Source of the DNA: Sphingomonas prati
GTDB taxonomy: Bacteria > Pseudomonadota > Alphaproteobacteria > Sphingomonadales > Sphingomonadaceae
DNA length: 64,000 nucleotides
Reading direction: 5' to 3'
NCBI RefSeq assembly: GCF_014643515.1
Contig: NZ_BMJP01000002.1
Coordinates: 248,001 to 312,000 of the forward strand
The notes beneath the pieces are model-generated. The model was not told the DNA's origin. It was given only the letters and a program-made list of their open reading frames with translations, and did no database searches. Below, piece after piece: positions 17,641 to 28,571 of the stretch. How positions within the stretch are numbered: the stretch's first letter is position 1; the number at the start of each line of letters is the position of its first letter. A program made the translations under genes and the position numbers.

Positions 17641-18063
17641 TCAGTCCGCAAACCGCTCGCGCAGCGCAAGCATCGCCAATGCCGCCTTCGCCGCCTCGCC
17701 GCCCTTGTCCTTCTCGGTGGGCCGCGCGCGCACCCAGGCCTGCTGTTCGTCCTCGACGGTCAGGATGCCGTTGCCGATCGCGACCCCCGCCAGCGTCAGG
17801 TCCATCAACCCGCGCGCGCTCTCGTTCGACACGACCTCAAAATGATAGGTCTCGCCGCGGATGATGACGCCCAGCGCCACGAACCCGTCGTACCGGTCGG
17901 TCTCCGCCGCCAGCGCGATCGCCCCCGGCACCTCCAGCGCGCCCGGCACCGTCACCGTCTCGTGCGTATGGCCCGCCGCCTCGATGGCCGCCTGCGCGCC
18001 CGCGATCAGGCTGTCGTTCAACGCGTCGTAGAACCGTGCTTCCACGATCAGGATATGGGCCAT
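17641..18063 (-). CDS. ribH: 6,7-dimethyl-8-ribityllumazine synthase
   Basis: A 140-residue lumazine synthase that condenses ribitylaminouracil with dihydroxybutanone phosphate. Family motifs are [51 protein letters not shown] (catalytic His in the YHFE context) and [16 protein letters not shown]. Start: ATG at 18063 sits at better spacing from GAGGAA than the ATG at 18069. It is last in the leftward rib operon, 36 nt after ribE. Confidence 0.95.
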   Translation of the reverse strand: MAHILIVEARFYDALNDSLIAGAQAAIEAAGHTHETVTVPGALEVPGAIALAAETDRYDGFVALGVIIRGETYHFEVVSNESARGLMDLTLAGVAIGNGILTVEDEQQAWVRARPTEKDKGGEAAKAALAMLALRERFAD

Positions 18064-18099
18064 CGTCATTCTTCCTCGAAAACTGCAAACCGGACGGAC

Positions 18100-18711
18100 T
18101 CAAGCCTTGGCCAGGCTCCGCAACGCTTCCATCCGCCCCAGATAGCGGGCCAGCACGTCGATCTCGACATGCACCTTGTGCCCCGCCTCCAGCAGGCCCA
18201 GCGTCGTCACCGATCCGGTGTGCGGAATGATGTTCAGCCCGATCACCGGCCCGTCCGCGCGGTCCTCGACGCTGTTGATGGTCAGCGACACGCCGTCGAT
18301 CGTGACCGATCCCTTGCCCGCCACATAAGGCGCGATCGCAACGGGCAGCAGGATCTCGTAGCGATGCGAATCGCCCTCCGGCACCTTCGACAGGATCGTG
18401 CCGACCCCGTCGACATGGCCCGTCACGATATGCCCGCCCAGCTCGTCGCCGACCTTCAGGGCGCGCTCCAGGTTCAGCGCCTGGCCTTCGTTCCACACCG
18501 GCGCGGTCCGCGACACGCTTTCGGCCGACAGGTCGACCGCGAACCAGTCCGACCCCTTCTCGACCACCGTCAGGCACACGCCCGCGCACGCAATGGACGC
18601 GCCCAGGTCCACGCCGCCCATGTCGTACCCGCATGCGATGCGCAGCCGCGTATCGCCGCGCGCCTCGACCGCGGTGATTTTCCCGATGTCCGTGATGATG
18701 CCGGTGAACAT
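18100..18711 (-). CDS. ribE: Riboflavin synthase alpha chain
   Basis: A 203-residue two-barrel enzyme that dismutates two lumazines into riboflavin plus ribitylaminouracil. The universal N-terminus MFTGIITDIGKI fixes the start at 18711, excluding a longer in-frame extension into ribD. Duplicated barrels are seen in SIACAGVCLTVVE and SVTIDGVSLTINSVE, and in GHIVTGHVDGVG with HTGSVTTLG. It starts 16 nt after ribD. Confidence 0.95.
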   Translation of the reverse strand: MFTGIITDIGKITAVEARGDTRLRIACGYDMGGVDLGASIACAGVCLTVVEKGSDWFAVDLSAESVSRTAPVWNEGQALNLERALKVGDELGGHIVTGHVDGVGTILSKVPEGDSHRYEILLPVAIAPYVAGKGSVTIDGVSLTINSVEDRADGPVIGLNIIPHTGSVTTLGLLEAGHKVHVEIDVLARYLGRMEALRSLAKA

Positions 18712-18727
18712 GAAAGCCCCTAAATCC

Positions 18728-19702
18728 TCAAGCGCGCTCGTAGACTTCGAGCCGGTCGCTGCCAAGCATCCGCGCGCCAGCCAACCGCCACCGCCCATGC
18801 GCATCATCCAACGCGCCGAGTCCGATATCGCCCAGTGCCGCCTGCCCGTCCCCAATCAAAATCGGGGCGCGGTACAGCAGCAACCGGTCGACCAGCCCCG
18901 CGCGCAGAAACGCCGCCGCCGCCCCCGCCCCGCCTTCGACCAGCAGGCTGTCCACCCCGTCCAGCCCTGCGACCGCCTCGGGCGCGGCGACCCGCTCCCA
19001 CCCCGCTGGCACCGCGCCGCGCGTCAGCACCGCGCGCCGCGGCGACCGATCCGCCAGCCCGTCGATCCGCACGTCCAGCCGCGGCGCATCGATCCGCAGC
19101 GTGCCGCCCCCGACCAGGATCATGTCGCACCGCGCCCGCTCCAGATGCGCATGGGCACGCGAACGATCGCCGGTGATCCAGCGACTGCTCCCGTCCGCCA
19201 GCGCGATCCGCCCGTCGAGCGAGGTCGCCAGCTTCAGCGTCACATGCGGTCGGCCGGCGCGCTGCCGCATCAGGAACCCGGCCAGCGACGCCGTCGCCCC
19301 CGCCGCCCCGCACCCGACATACACCACGATCCCGGCCTCGCGCAGCCGCGCAATCCCGCGCCCCGCGGTCCGCTCGTCCGGATCGACCAAAGCCACCACG
19401 ACCCGCGCCGGCCCCGCCGCCACCAGCAGATCGGCACAGGCCGGTCCCCGCGCACTGTCATGCGCGCAAGGCTCCAAAGTCACGAACACTGTCGCATCAG
19501 CGACCGATCCCGCCTGCGCCAAAGCCACCGCCTCGGCATGCGGCCGCCCGCCCGGCTGCGTCCAGCCGCGACCGATCACGCACCCGTCGCGCACGATCAC
19601 ACATCCCACCGCCGGGTTCGGTGCCGTCACCCCGCGCCCACGCTCGCCGATCGCGACCGCCGCCGCCATCCAGCGCGCGTCATCGCCCGCTGGCGCGATC
19701 AC
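18728..19702 (-). CDS. ribD: Bifunctional riboflavin deaminase/reductase
   Basis: A 324-residue fusion of a pyrimidine deaminase and a reductase. The deaminase zinc site is HAE (55-57), PCAH (78-81) and Cys 89 in GPACA. The reductase domain begins around residue 145 with VTLKLATSLDGRIALADGSSRWITGD and contains ARCDMILVGGGTLRIDAPRL and LLVEGGAGAAAAFL. It performs the second and third steps of riboflavin synthesis. Its ATG overlaps the stop of the upstream small membrane-protein gene by 4 nt. Confidence 0.95.
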   Translation of the reverse strand: MIAPAGDDARWMAAAVAIGERGRGVTAPNPAVGCVIVRDGCVIGRGWTQPGGRPHAEAVALAQAGSVADATVFVTLEPCAHDSARGPACADLLVAAGPARVVVALVDPDERTAGRGIARLREAGIVVYVGCGAAGATASLAGFLMRQRAGRPHVTLKLATSLDGRIALADGSSRWITGDRSRAHAHLERARCDMILVGGGTLRIDAPRLDVRIDGLADRSPRRAVLTRGAVPAGWERVAAPEAVAGLDGVDSLLVEGGAGAAAAFLRAGLVDRLLLYRAPILIGDGQAALGDIGLGALDDAHGRWRLAGARMLGSDRLEVYERA

Positions 19703-20019
19703 ATGCCCAACTGGCGTTCGACCTTCTGGAAACTCTGCTGGCGCGCCTTGACGCGCGCCACCCGCGCCGCCTCGTCCACCTTCTGCTGCGCCTCGATCTG
19801 CGCATCGGTCCGGTCCGCGGGCCAGCTCGCGATGAACGTCATCTCGGGCTCGGGCCGCTCCATATAGCTGTCATGCAGGAACCCGGCGATGATCAGCATC
19901 GGCATCAGGATCGAGATTATCGCGATCGGCGTCCGATGATCGCGATCACCGGTCGTGATGAACGCCTTCAGATCCGCAATCACGCGGCGCGGCGAACTGG
20001 GACGAGGAAAGACTGCCAT
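19699..20019 (-). CDS. Small membrane protein heading the rib operon
   Basis: A 106-residue protein with one transmembrane helix (TPIAIISILMPMLIIAGFL), an N-terminal basic cytoplasmic part and a C-terminal charged, possibly coiled-coil tail (DAQIEAQQKVDEAARVARVKARQQSFQKVE). I do not recognise the family. The 4-nt overlap with ribD argues that it is real and translationally coupled. A link to flavin metabolism is not implied by sequence. Confidence 0.8.
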   Translation of the reverse strand: MAVFPRPSSPRRVIADLKAFITTGDRDHRTPIAIISILMPMLIIAGFLHDSYMERPEPEMTFIASWPADRTDAQIEAQQKVDEAARVARVKARQQSFQKVERQLGM

Positions 20020-20092
20020 AGTCCCAAGATAGGCGCAGTCCGCAGCCTACGCCAGCCCAGACCGCCAAGGCTCGGCGCCCACCTCAACCGTT

Positions 20093-20180
20093 CCCCCGCG
20101 GACACGGGGGTCTAGCTAAGACCCAACAACAACCTCACCCCATCACGCCAAACCTGGATCCCCGCATCCGCAGGGATACG
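20093..20180. repeat. Palindromic intergenic repeat, family A
   Basis: Two imperfect palindromes: CCCCCGCG...CGGGGG followed by TCTAGCT (20093-20117), and GGATCCCCGCATCCGCAGGG through ATACG (20156-20180). The same pair, in the same order, recurs at 59949-60032. This copy lies downstream of gltX and the rib operon promoter region. It is a REP-like dispersed element. Confidence 0.75.
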
Positions 20181-20195
20181 TCCGGTTACGTGGAA

Positions 20196-21542
20196 TCACC
20201 CATCAGCAGCAGCCTGCAACCGAGCCACCGCCCGCTCCCGCCCGATCATCGGCAACAACGCCGCCATATCCGGCCCCGAATCCTGCCCCGTCAGCGCCAG
20301 CCGCAGCGGATGGAACAACGCCCGCCCCTTCACCCCCGTCGCCGCCTTCAATGCCGCGGTCAGCGCATGCCAAGGGTCCGCCCCCCAATCGATCCCCTCC
20401 GCCGTCTCGGCCGCCGCCGCCAGGAACCCACGATCCCCCTCGGCCACCACCGCAATCTCCCCCGAGATCACCGTCCACCACGCCCCCGCATCGGCGACAG
20501 TCGTCAAATTCCCGCACACCGCATTCCAGGCCGCCGCATCCATCCCCGCCGGCAGCCGATCCGCCACCGCCACAAACGGCAGCTGATGGACAATCCGCGC
20601 ATTCACCGCCGCCAGCTCGTCGAAATCGAACCGCGCCGGCGCCCGCCCGAACCGCCCGAAATCGAGCGTCTCCGCCAGCACCGCCGGATCCGCGATCGGC
20701 TCCACCGGCAAGCTCGTCCCGATCCGCGCCAGCAACGCCGCCACCGCCGCCGGCTCGATCCCCGCCTCGCGGAACGCATCGCAGCCGAGCGACCCGAGCC
20801 GCTTCGACAGCTTGCCCTCGTCCCCGGTCAGCAGTGCCACATGCGCGAACGCCGGCGGCACCGCCCCCAGCGCCGAAAAGATCTGCACCTGCATGCCCGT
20901 ATTGGTGACATGGTCCTCGCCGCGCACGACATGCGTCACGCCCATGTCGATATCGTCGACCGCGGACGGCATCATGTACAGCCAACTCCCGTCCGCCCGC
21001 CGGATCACCGGATCGGACAGCAGCGCCGGATCGAGCGACTGCGGCCCGCGCACCAGATCGTCCCACATGATCTGCGCGTCATGATCGAGCCGAAACCGCC
21101 AATGCGGCCGCACGCCGTCCGCCTCCAGCCGTGCCCGATCCTCGTCGGTCAGCGCCAGCGCGGCGCGATCATAGATCGGCGGCAACCGCCGCGACGCCAG
21201 CACCTTACGCTTCAGGTCCAGCTCCTGCGCCGTCTCGTATGCCGGATACACCCGCCCCGCCGCGCGCAGCCGCTCGAATGCCGCCTCGTACAGCGCATCC
21301 CGGTCCGACTGCCGCACCATCGCCTCGGGTCGCATCCCCAGCCAGTCGAGGTCCGCCACGATCGAGTCGGCAAACGCGCCCGTCGACCGCTCCGCATCGG
21401 TATCGTCCATCCGCAGCATGAACCGCCCGCCATGCCGGAGCGCGAACAGCCAGTTCAGCAGCGCCGTGCGGATATTGCCGACATGCAGCGTGCCCGTCGG
21501 CGACGGCGCGAACCGCGTGACGACCTGTTCCGGCGCGCTCAT
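20196..21542 (-). CDS. gltX: Glutamate--tRNA ligase
   Basis: A 448-residue class I synthetase. The HIGH-type motif is HVGN (20-23) after [10 protein letters not shown], and the KMSKS-type motif is KLSKR (244-248) in [13 protein letters not shown]. Intermediate motifs [10 protein letters not shown] and [14 protein letters not shown] are clear. No zinc-binding Cys cluster is seen. Alphaproteobacteria often carry two GluRS paralogues, so this may be one of two. Its start overlaps the nadE stop by 4 nt. Confidence 0.94.
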   Translation of the reverse strand: MSAPEQVVTRFAPSPTGTLHVGNIRTALLNWLFALRHGGRFMLRMDDTDAERSTGAFADSIVADLDWLGMRPEAMVRQSDRDALYEAAFERLRAAGRVYPAYETAQELDLKRKVLASRRLPPIYDRAALALTDEDRARLEADGVRPHWRFRLDHDAQIMWDDLVRGPQSLDPALLSDPVIRRADGSWLYMMPSAVDDIDMGVTHVVRGEDHVTNTGMQVQIFSALGAVPPAFAHVALLTGDEGKLSKRLGSLGCDAFREAGIEPAAVAALLARIGTSLPVEPIADPAVLAETLDFGRFGRAPARFDFDELAAVNARIVHQLPFVAVADRLPAGMDAAAWNAVCGNLTTVADAGAWWTVISGEIAVVAEGDRGFLAAAAETAEGIDWGADPWHALTAALKAATGVKGRALFHPLRLALTGQDSGPDMAALLPMIGRERAVARLQAAADG

Positions 21543-23197
21543 GCCGAACGAAACGCGTTGGTGATCGGATAACGCCGGTCGCGCCCGAAATTGCGCCGCC
21601 CCAGCTTCACCCCCGGCGGGGCCTGCCGCCGCTTATACTCGGCAACGTACAACAGCCGCTCGATCCGCACGACCGTCTCGCGGTCGAACCCGCGCTCGAC
21701 CAGCTCGGCGACCGACAACTCCTCCTCCACCAGCCCGTGCAGGATCGGGTCGAGCACGTCGTAGGGCGGCAACGAATCGCTGTCCTTCTGGTCCTCGCGC
21801 AACTCCGCCGACGGCGGCTTGTCGATCACCCTGTCCGGCATCACCGGCCCGCGCGGCCCAAGCCCGAACCGCGGCGCATGCGCGTTCCGCCAGCGCGACA
21901 GCTCGAACACCAACGTCTTGTACGCATCCTTCAACACGGAATAGCCGCCCGCCATGTCGCCGTAGATCGTCGCATAGCCGACCGACATCTCGCTCTTGTT
22001 CCCCGTCGTCAGCAGCATCGGCCCGAACTTGTTGCTGATCGCCATCAGCGTCAGGCCGCGGATCCGCGACTGGATATTCTCCTCAGCCAAGTCCGGCGCG
22101 CGCCCGTCGAACACCCCAGCCAGCATCCCGTCGAACGCCGTCATCGCCGCCGCGATCGGGATGGTATCGAGCCGACACCCCAGCATCCGCGCGCATTCCG
22201 CCGCATCGGACAGGCTCTCGTCACCCGTGAAGCGCGACGGCATCATCACGCACCACACCCGTTCCGCGCCCAGCGCATCGACCGCCACCGTCGCCGACAA
22301 CGCGCTGTCGATCCCACCCGACAGGCCGAGCACGACCCCCGGAAAGCGGTTCGCCTCGACATAATCGCGCAGCCCCACCACCATCGCATGATAGGCATCG
22401 GCCGGCGCCGGGTCCTGCGCATGCACGACACCCGGCCGACACACCCAACCACCCTCATCGGTGCGGTCCCACACCGTCTCGACCACCGCCGCATCCCATT
22501 CGGGCAGCTGGTGCGCGACCCGCCCGTCGCCGTTCAGCACGAACGACGCGCCGTCGAACACCAGCTCGTCCTGCCCGCCCACGCGGTTGAGGAAGATCAG
22601 CGGCAACCCCGTCTCGCGCACCCGCACCGCGGCGATCCCGTCGCGACGCAGATCGTCCTTTTCCACTTCGAACGGGCTGCCATGCGGCGCGATCACGATC
22701 TCCGCACCCGCCGCCTTCAAATGCCCGCACACCGTCGGGAACCAGATATCCTCGCACACCGGCAGGCCGATCCGCATGCCGCGCAGATCGATCGGTTCCG
22801 GCAACGGCCCCGCCGCGAACACGCGCTTCTCGTCGAACGTGCCGTAGTTCGGCAGCTCATGCTTCTCGCGCACCGCCACAACGCGGCCCTTGTCCAGCAC
22901 CGCGACGACGTTATAGAGCAGCCCATCGCGCACCCGGATCGTACCGACCAGCATCGCCGGCCCGCCATCCGCGGTCGCCGCCGCCATCCGCTCCAGCTCC
23001 AGCGCCGCACGCGCCTGCACCGCGGGCTTCAGAACCAGGTCCTCCGGCGGATATCCGATCAGCTGCAGTTCGGGGAACAGGATCAGGTCGGCGTGGCGGT
23101 AGTCCGCGCGCACCGCCAGCATGCGGTCGGCATTGCCGGCCAGGTCGCCCACCGTCTGCGGCAGCTGGGCAAGGACGATTTTACGCGTTTCGGTCAT
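21539..23197 (-). CDS. nadE: Glutamine-dependent NAD+ synthetase
   Basis: A 552-residue two-domain enzyme that amidates deamido-NAD+ using glutamine. The nitrilase-like glutaminase domain (about 1-260) has catalytic Glu in [16 protein letters not shown], Lys in [11 protein letters not shown] and Cys in [11 protein letters not shown]. The synthetase domain has the ATP pyrophosphatase loop [20 protein letters not shown] and the [18 protein letters not shown] segment. It is translationally coupled to gltX by a 4-nt overlap; both genes handle glutamate or glutamine, but the pairing may be incidental. Confidence 0.96.
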   Translation of the reverse strand: MTETRKIVLAQLPQTVGDLAGNADRMLAVRADYRHADLILFPELQLIGYPPEDLVLKPAVQARAALELERMAAATADGGPAMLVGTIRVRDGLLYNVVAVLDKGRVVAVREKHELPNYGTFDEKRVFAAGPLPEPIDLRGMRIGLPVCEDIWFPTVCGHLKAAGAEIVIAPHGSPFEVEKDDLRRDGIAAVRVRETGLPLIFLNRVGGQDELVFDGASFVLNGDGRVAHQLPEWDAAVVETVWDRTDEGGWVCRPGVVHAQDPAPADAYHAMVVGLRDYVEANRFPGVVLGLSGGIDSALSATVAVDALGAERVWCVMMPSRFTGDESLSDAAECARMLGCRLDTIPIAAAMTAFDGMLAGVFDGRAPDLAEENIQSRIRGLTLMAISNKFGPMLLTTGNKSEMSVGYATIYGDMAGGYSVLKDAYKTLVFELSRWRNAHAPRFGLGPRGPVMPDRVIDKPPSAELREDQKDSDSLPPYDVLDPILHGLVEEELSVAELVERGFDRETVVRIERLLYVAEYKRRQAPPGVKLGRRNFGRDRRYPITNAFRSA

Positions 23198-23328
23198 GTC
23201 GCGTACCTAGGGCGGCGGGCCATGCGGAGCAATGCGCGGGACCATTCGCATCGCCCAATGCGTCGACAAGGCTCGCATGATCGCGCCCCCGCGGTTATGG
23301 CGACCGCGTAACGAGCGGGGATGACGCG

Positions 23329-24264
23329 ATGAAACTGCTGACCGGCAATGCCAATATCGGGCTCGCCACGGCGATCGCCGGCTATCTCGACCTCGAACTG
23401 ACGCAGGCCAGCGTCCGGCGCTTCGCCGACGAGGAGGTCTTCGTCGAGATCCACGAAAATGTCCGCGGCGAGGACGTGTTCGTAATTCAGTCGACCGGCT
23501 TTCCCGCCAACGACAATTTGATGGAACTGCTGATCTGCATCGACGCGCTGAAACGCTCGTCGGCACGGCGCATCACCGCGGTCGTCCCCTATTTCGGCTA
23601 TGCCCGGCAGGACCGCAAACCCGGCCCCCGCACCCCGATCTCGGCAAAGCTCGTCGCCAACCTCATCACCGTCGCTGGCGCGGACCGCGTCCTGTCGGTC
23701 GATCTCCACGCCGGGCAGATCCAGGGGTTCTTCGATATTCCGACCGACAATCTCTACGCCGCCCCGGTCATGTCGGCGGACATCAAGGCGCGCTTCGCCG
23801 GTCGTAACATCATCGTCGTCTCGCCCGACGTCGGCGGCGTGGTCCGCGCGCGCTCGCTGTCCAAACGGCTCGACAACGCCCCGCTGGCGATCGTCGACAA
23901 GCGCCGCGAACGGCCGGGCGAAAGCGAGGTCATGAACATCATCGGGGACGTCGCCGGGCGCTTCTGCATCCTGGTTGACGATATCGTGGATTCGGCCGGC
24001 ACGCTCTGCAACGCCGCCGCCGCGCTGCGCGCCGCGGGGGCGGAGGATGTCGTCGCCTATGTCAGCCACGGCGTGTTGTCGGGCGGTGCCGTCGCCCGCG
24101 TCGACGGATCGACGCTGAGCGAACTCGTCATAACCGATTCGATCATGCCGCCCGACGCGGTCGCCGGCTCGGCCAAGATCCGCCTCCTCACCATCGCCCC
24201 GCTGCTCGGCGAAGCGATCAAGCGCATCGCCGACGAAAGCTCGGTCTCCAGCCTCTTCGACTAA
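23329..24264 (+). CDS. prs: Ribose-phosphate pyrophosphokinase
   Basis: A 311-residue PRPP synthetase, the standard length. Motifs are [14 protein letters not shown] at the N-terminus, [18 protein letters not shown] (ATP-binding flexible loop), [18 protein letters not shown] (metal and ATP site) and the PRPP loop [17 protein letters not shown]. It supplies PRPP for nucleotides, histidine, tryptophan and NAD. It is divergent from nadE, with 131 nt between start codons. Confidence 0.96.
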   Translation: MKLLTGNANIGLATAIAGYLDLELTQASVRRFADEEVFVEIHENVRGEDVFVIQSTGFPANDNLMELLICIDALKRSSARRITAVVPYFGYARQDRKPGPRTPISAKLVANLITVAGADRVLSVDLHAGQIQGFFDIPTDNLYAAPVMSADIKARFAGRNIIVVSPDVGGVVRARSLSKRLDNAPLAIVDKRRERPGESEVMNIIGDVAGRFCILVDDIVDSAGTLCNAAAALRAAGAEDVVAYVSHGVLSGGAVARVDGSTLSELVITDSIMPPDAVAGSAKIRLLTIAPLLGEAIKRIADESSVSSLFD

Positions 24265-24314
24265 GGCGCGGCCCTAAACCCCGCCTATTCCGAGCGCAGC
24301 CGAGACGGCCGACA

Positions 24315-24347
24315 CCTTCCCCCGACCAAACCCGATCGGGGGGAGGG
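24315..24347. terminator. GC-rich hairpin after prs
   Basis: CCTTCCCCCGA (24315-24325) and TCGGGGGGAGG (24336-24346) form an 11-bp stem with one mismatch, between prs and the convergent small membrane-protein gene. It belongs to the same C/G-run palindrome type seen at 43090, 48555 and 50371. Confidence 0.6.
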
Positions 24348-24656
24348 TCAGTAAACCGTAAAGATCCGCTCCACGATCCCGACGGCCGCGCGCGACGCCA
24401 TCATCCGGCCCGCCCCGTCCCAGCTCGGCAGCGACACGACCTCCATCGTCAGCAACAGGAACGCGCCCCCGGCCAGCGCCAGCACCCCCGCCGCCACACC
24501 GACCACCACGCCGGTCACGTTCCGCGGAGCCACGCGCTCGTCCCGCGCCGCGATCTGCGCCTGCAAAGCGCGCACTTCGTCGTACAGCCGCCCGATCTCG
24601 TCGGGCGTGTCGCTCGTCTCGCTACCTGGCATCCAACCGGTCCCCCCCGCCGTCAT
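24348..24656 (-). CDS. Hypothetical single-span membrane protein
   Basis: A 102-residue protein with a short predicted coiled stretch (DEIGRLYDEVRALQAQIAARDERV) and one transmembrane helix (VTGVVVGVAAGVLALAGGAFLLLT). I do not recognise the family. Its ATG at 24656 is divergent from the hisN-like gene. Confidence 0.7.
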   Translation of the reverse strand: MTAGGTGWMPGSETSDTPDEIGRLYDEVRALQAQIAARDERVAPRNVTGVVVGVAAGVLALAGGAFLLLTMEVVSLPSWDGAGRMMASRAAVGIVERIFTVY

Positions 24657-24730
24657 TAACCGAATGCTATCATGCCTTTCGCCGCCGCGCGACGGGTGTC
24701 GGACGGTTGCGTAACGTCGCCGATATCGCG

Positions 24731-25510
24731 ATGACGGCGCCCATGACCGACGCCGATATCCGCCTCGCCCACCTGCTCGCCGACGCCGCGGGTGCCGCGA
24801 TCCGCCCCTTCTTCCGCGCGCGGTTCGACATCGAGACGAAGCCCGACGCCTCCCCCGTCACCCAAGCCGACCAGGCCGCCGAACGCGCGATCCGCGCCGT
24901 CCTGGCCGAACATGCCCCACAAGACGGCATCATCGGCGAGGAATATGGCCGCGTGCGCGAGGATGCCGACCGCGTGTGGGTGCTCGATCCGATCGACGGC
25001 ACGCGCGCCTTCATCGCCGGCCGCCCGATCTTCGGCACGCTCATCGCGCTGCTTGAACAGGGCCGCCCCGTGCTCGGCGTCATCGACCAGCCGATCTCCG
25101 GCGAACGCTGGGTCGGCGCGCACGGCCGCCCCACCACGCTGAACGATGTCCCCGTCACTACGCGCAGCTGCCCCGCGATCGCCAACGCGCTCCTTGCCAC
25201 CACTTCGCCCTGGCTGTTCGACGGCCCCGGCGGCGCCGCGTTCGATCGGGTCCGCGCCGCGGTCCGCGACACCGCACTCGGCGGCGACTGCTACAACTAC
25301 GCCCTCCTCGCCGCCGGCCACGGCGACGTCATCGTCGAACAGGGCCTGCAACTCTACGACTTCGCCGCGCTCGTGCCCGTCGTCGAGGGCGCCGGCGGCG
25401 TCATGCGCGACTGGTCCGGCAACCCGCTCGACGCCAACAGCAACGGCCAGGTCATCGCCGTCGGCGACCCAAGCCTGCTGGACCCAGTCCTGACCCTGAT
25501 CAACGCGTAA
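24731..25510 (+). CDS. hisN: Inositol monophosphatase-family histidinol-phosphatase
   Basis: A 259-residue Mg-dependent phosphatase. Metal-binding motifs are IIGEEYG and VLDPIDGTRAFIAGRP, with the C-terminal LYDFAALVPVVEGAGGVMRDW. The DPIDGTRAFI pattern with Arg-Ala-Phe matches the histidinol-phosphate phosphatase branch found in actinobacteria and alphaproteobacteria better than inositol or FBP phosphatases. The start is ATG at 24731; ATG at 24743 is also possible, and an upstream TTG is unlikely. It is the last-but-one step enzyme of histidine synthesis if the assignment holds. Confidence 0.85.
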   Translation: MTAPMTDADIRLAHLLADAAGAAIRPFFRARFDIETKPDASPVTQADQAAERAIRAVLAEHAPQDGIIGEEYGRVREDADRVWVLDPIDGTRAFIAGRPIFGTLIALLEQGRPVLGVIDQPISGERWVGAHGRPTTLNDVPVTTRSCPAIANALLATTSPWLFDGPGGAAFDRVRAAVRDTALGGDCYNYALLAAGHGDVIVEQGLQLYDFAALVPVVEGAGGVMRDWSGNPLDANSNGQVIAVGDPSLLDPVLTLINA

Positions 25511-25535
25511 GACTGCCTTAAACGACCTCAGCTGT

Positions 25536-25602
25536 TCCCCGGCGCAGGCCGGGGCCTAGGTGAAACCGCTTCACCCAGACCCCGGCCTCCGCCGGGGCAC
25601 GC
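25536..25602. repeat. Palindromic intergenic repeat, family B
   Basis: CCCCGGCGCAGGCCGGGG followed by CCTAGGTGAAAC, then CCCCGGCCTCCGCCGGGG, spaced about 20 nt apart. The same two-hairpin arrangement recurs at 60060-60124. It lies between the convergent hisN and AsmA genes and may also act as a terminator. Confidence 0.75.
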
Positions 25603-25603
25603 C

Positions 25604-27736
25604 TCAGAAGATCCCCAAGAACTTCTTCCGCTTCCCACCCTCTTCCGACTTCGCCTCGGCCTTCGTCCCCTTGCCCACGTCGGTCCGCGCGTCACCCTTC
25701 ACGGTCCGCTGCGCCGTCGCCCGCGCACCCGCCAGCACCGGCCCGCATGCGGTTGTCTTCGCATCGCCCACGTCGACGAACGCCACCACCGCCGCCACCG
25801 GTGCCGCGACCAGCGCGAGGCCCAGCGAAGCGCCCGCCCGCGCCAGAAGTTCCGGGCTGATCACCTTGTAACCCGGTGCCGCGAAATGGCCGTTGATCCC
25901 GATCGGCGACTGCCCCGCGAACATGCTGAACTTCTTGCTGTCCGCGCGGAATGCCAGGTCGATCGACTCGTCCTTGAAACTGAACCCGCCGCGGCCCAGC
26001 ATCACGTTCTTGCGCGTGTCGATCAGGATCGGGTCGGCCGTCGCGATCCCGTCGCGCACCGTGAAACCGATCAGCCCGCAGTTGATCTGCACCGGCTCCT
26101 TCAGCTTCCCCTGGAACATCTTCTGCGCGAACGTGCCGAGGTCCAGCTCCGCCAGCTGGATGTTGCGCGCCCAGAACGTCCCCTGCGGCAAGATCACCGC
26201 GATCCGCCCGTCCGACGACGCCAGCGACGCGCGCAGCGAATCGCCCTCGCCCGTCATCTGCACCCGCGCCTTTATGACGCCCGTCGTCCCCGACTCGGCC
26301 ACCCCGAACCCGGCGAGCAGCTTGCCCATCGGCGTCGGCGACATGCGGATGTCGTAACTTGTCCGCACCAGCTTGCGCCGCGCGTTCAGCCGCACGTCCG
26401 CGGTCACGAACCCGCCCGCCAGGTCGAACGTCAGCGGCGACATGGTCAGCAGGCTGCGGTCCAGAACCAGGTTCAGCGTCACGTTCGACACCGGCAGGTT
26501 CGGCGCGCGCACCGCGGCCACCTTGTACCGCACCTTGGCATCGAACAGCCCGATCGAATCGGCACGCAGCGGCGCATCGGGCAACAGCCGCGGCACGCTG
26601 CCCGTCTGATGCACGGCGGCCTTCACGCCGACCGTCGCCAGCGCCTCCGGCTCGTACCCGATGAACGGCCCGATATCGACGATATCGACCTTGCGCGACA
26701 CGATGTCCGCATCGACGAGCAACCGGTCGTTGGGCAGCGAGATCGTCATGCGCCCGGTCAAGTCACTGACCCCGAACCCACCCTTCATCCGGGTGAAACG
26801 CCATTCCCCGCCCACCTTGGTCAGGTCAGACGTCAGCGTGTACCGCCGCGTCTCGGGCGTCACCACGCCCAGCAATTCGAACAGCCCCGCCAGGTTCGGG
26901 CCATCCGCCCGCACCTTCAGGTCCGCCCCCTCCAGCACGGTCGCCCCGCGCAGCGTGCCGTCGACGCCCAGCTTGTCGCGCCCCGACACCGCCCGCATGG
27001 TCAGCCGGTTGCGCCCACCCGCGATCGTCTCGTTCGGCGACAGGATCGCGCCCTGCATCGTGAACGGCCGCCGCCGCAGCGTCCCGTCGCCGGTAAAGCG
27101 CAAATCATCCGCAAACTGCGTATCGCTCGCGCGCAACGTGTCGAACTTCACATCGGTGCGCAGGAACAGCTTGGGATCGATGTAGCGCAACGTCGTGCCG
27201 GCCACGTTCGCGCGCACGATCGTCGGCATCTTGAACGGCTCGCCCTTCTCGTTCGGGTCGCCCAGCGTCCAGGTGTTGCGCCGCCCGTCGGCATTCCATT
27301 CCATGTCGAGCGCGCCGTCGACCAGGCTCAGCTGCTTCACCCGCTGCGTGCCCCAGATCAGCGGGAACGACGCCACCCGCATGTCGATGCGCTTCGCCTT
27401 GAACAGCTCGTCCTTGGTCGCCCATTCGGGGTTCTGGATGGTGATTCCCTCCGCCACGAACTTGATGTCGAACGGATCGAAATAGAGCTGGAAATCGCCC
27501 GCCACCGCCACGCGCCGCTCCGCGCTGCCGCCGGCATAGCGTTCGAAATACGGCTTCAGGAACCGCCCCTTGGTGACGTACAGCACGGTCCAGGCGAGCA
27601 CGATCAGCCCCAGGATGCTCGCCACCACCGCCAGCACGACGGCCAGCGACAGCGTGGCGGGCTCGCGCGGGCGCCCTGTCGTGGATGTGGAAGTCGGGGT
27701 CACGGCCGGTCGCGGTTCCGCTGCGGTGTCTGCCAT
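25604..27736 (-). CDS. AsmA-family protein
   Basis: About 710 residues. An N-terminal membrane anchor ([26 protein letters not shown], about residues 30-55) is followed by a large periplasmic beta-rich region. AsmA-type signatures are [26 protein letters not shown] at the start and the C-terminal [46 protein letters not shown]. AsmA-like proteins act in outer-membrane lipid homeostasis, likely phospholipid transfer. The C-terminus is Lys/Glu-rich. The ATG at 27736 is divergent from rpmI; a longer upstream frame crosses the rpmI leader and is not real. Confidence 0.88.
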   Translation of the reverse strand: MADTAAEPRPAVTPTSTSTTGRPREPATLSLAVVLAVVASILGLIVLAWTVLYVTKGRFLKPYFERYAGGSAERRVAVAGDFQLYFDPFDIKFVAEGITIQNPEWATKDELFKAKRIDMRVASFPLIWGTQRVKQLSLVDGALDMEWNADGRRNTWTLGDPNEKGEPFKMPTIVRANVAGTTLRYIDPKLFLRTDVKFDTLRASDTQFADDLRFTGDGTLRRRPFTMQGAILSPNETIAGGRNRLTMRAVSGRDKLGVDGTLRGATVLEGADLKVRADGPNLAGLFELLGVVTPETRRYTLTSDLTKVGGEWRFTRMKGGFGVSDLTGRMTISLPNDRLLVDADIVSRKVDIVDIGPFIGYEPEALATVGVKAAVHQTGSVPRLLPDAPLRADSIGLFDAKVRYKVAAVRAPNLPVSNVTLNLVLDRSLLTMSPLTFDLAGGFVTADVRLNARRKLVRTSYDIRMSPTPMGKLLAGFGVAESGTTGVIKARVQMTGEGDSLRASLASSDGRIAVILPQGTFWARNIQLAELDLGTFAQKMFQGKLKEPVQINCGLIGFTVRDGIATADPILIDTRKNVMLGRGGFSFKDESIDLAFRADSKKFSMFAGQSPIGINGHFAAPGYKVISPELLARAGASLGLALVAAPVAAVVAFVDVGDAKTTACGPVLAGARATAQRTVKGDARTDVGKGTKAEAKSEEGGKRKKFLGIF

Positions 27737-27908
27737 TCTCGAAAAACCCTCAACGCACGGTCCCTGTCGCGGCTCTTGTGGCACAGGGCGGTTGCTTTTG
27801 GCGACGCTTTTCCCTAACGCCCCGCACTTCCGCGATCTGGAACGACGGTCCGGCCGATATGGGCTGCCGTGGCCGTTTACAGCTGTCGCATTTGCGAAGG
27901 AGACAGAA

Positions 27909-28112
27909 ATGCCCAAGCTCAAGACCAAGTCGGGGGTCAAGAAGCGGTTCAAGATCACCGCAACCGGCAAGGTGAAGCACGGCGTCGCCGGCAAGCGTCA
28001 CCGTTTGATCAGCCACAACTCGAAGTACATCCGCACCAACCGCGGAACCAGTGTCCTCGCCGCCGCCGATACGCCGCGCGTGAAGCTCTGGGCACCGTAC
28101 GGTCTGAACTGA
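27909..28112 (+). CDS. rpmI: 50S ribosomal protein L35
   Basis: A 67-residue basic protein, [15 protein letters not shown] at the start and the conserved [18 protein letters not shown] centre. The ATG at 27909 has an AGGAGA ribosome site. It is followed by rplT after 14 nt. No infC gene is upstream, unlike the infC-rpmI-rplT arrangement of many bacteria. Confidence 0.98.
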   Translation: MPKLKTKSGVKKRFKITATGKVKHGVAGKRHRLISHNSKYIRTNRGTSVLAAADTPRVKLWAPYGLN

Positions 28113-28126
28113 GGGAGTACGGATAA

Positions 28127-28504
28127 ATGGCACGCGTCAAACGTGGTGTAACCACCAAAGCCCGCCACAAGCGGATCCTCGTTCAGGCGAAGGGCTATTA
28201 TGGCCGCCGCAAGAACACCATCCGCATCGCCCGCCAGGCGGTGGAGAAGGCCGGGCAGTACGCCTACCGCGATCGCAAGGTTAAGAAGCGCACGTTCCGC
28301 GCGCTCTGGATCCAGCGCATCAACGCAGCCGTCCGCCAGGAAGGCCTGACCTACGGCGTGTTCATGCACGGCCTGAAGCTGGCCGGCGTCGAACTTGACC
28401 GCAAGGTCCTGGCCGACATCGCCATGCACGAAGCGAGCGTCTTCTCGACGATCGTCGCGCAGGCGAAGGCCGCCCTGCCGGAGGGTTCGCGCCACATGGC
28501 GTAA
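28127..28504 (+). CDS. rplT: 50S ribosomal protein L20
   Basis: A 125-residue L20: [47 protein letters not shown], and [11 protein letters not shown]. It binds 23S rRNA early in assembly and can feed back on its own operon in other bacteria. It is followed by a clear intrinsic terminator. The usual downstream pheST genes are 16.5 kb away here. Confidence 0.98.
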   Translation: MARVKRGVTTKARHKRILVQAKGYYGRRKNTIRIARQAVEKAGQYAYRDRKVKKRTFRALWIQRINAAVRQEGLTYGVFMHGLKLAGVELDRKVLADIAMHEASVFSTIVAQAKAALPEGSRHMA

Positions 28505-28534
28505 CCCTTCGCGCCACGGCGTGAAGACAGACAG

Positions 28535-28571
28535 GGGCGCGGACCGGGCAACCGATCCGCGCCCTTTTCTT
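28535..28571 (+). terminator. Intrinsic terminator of rpmI-rplT
   Basis: GGGCGCGGA (28535-28543) pairs perfectly with TCCGCGCCC (28556-28564), loop of 12 nt, followed directly by TTTTCTTG. It lies 31 nt after the rplT stop. A textbook rho-independent terminator. Confidence 0.92.

Noticed and set aside
20020-20195. FMN riboswitch upstream of the rib operon
   Set aside because: The region is filled by repeat palindromes, and no RFN-type multi-helix core was seen.
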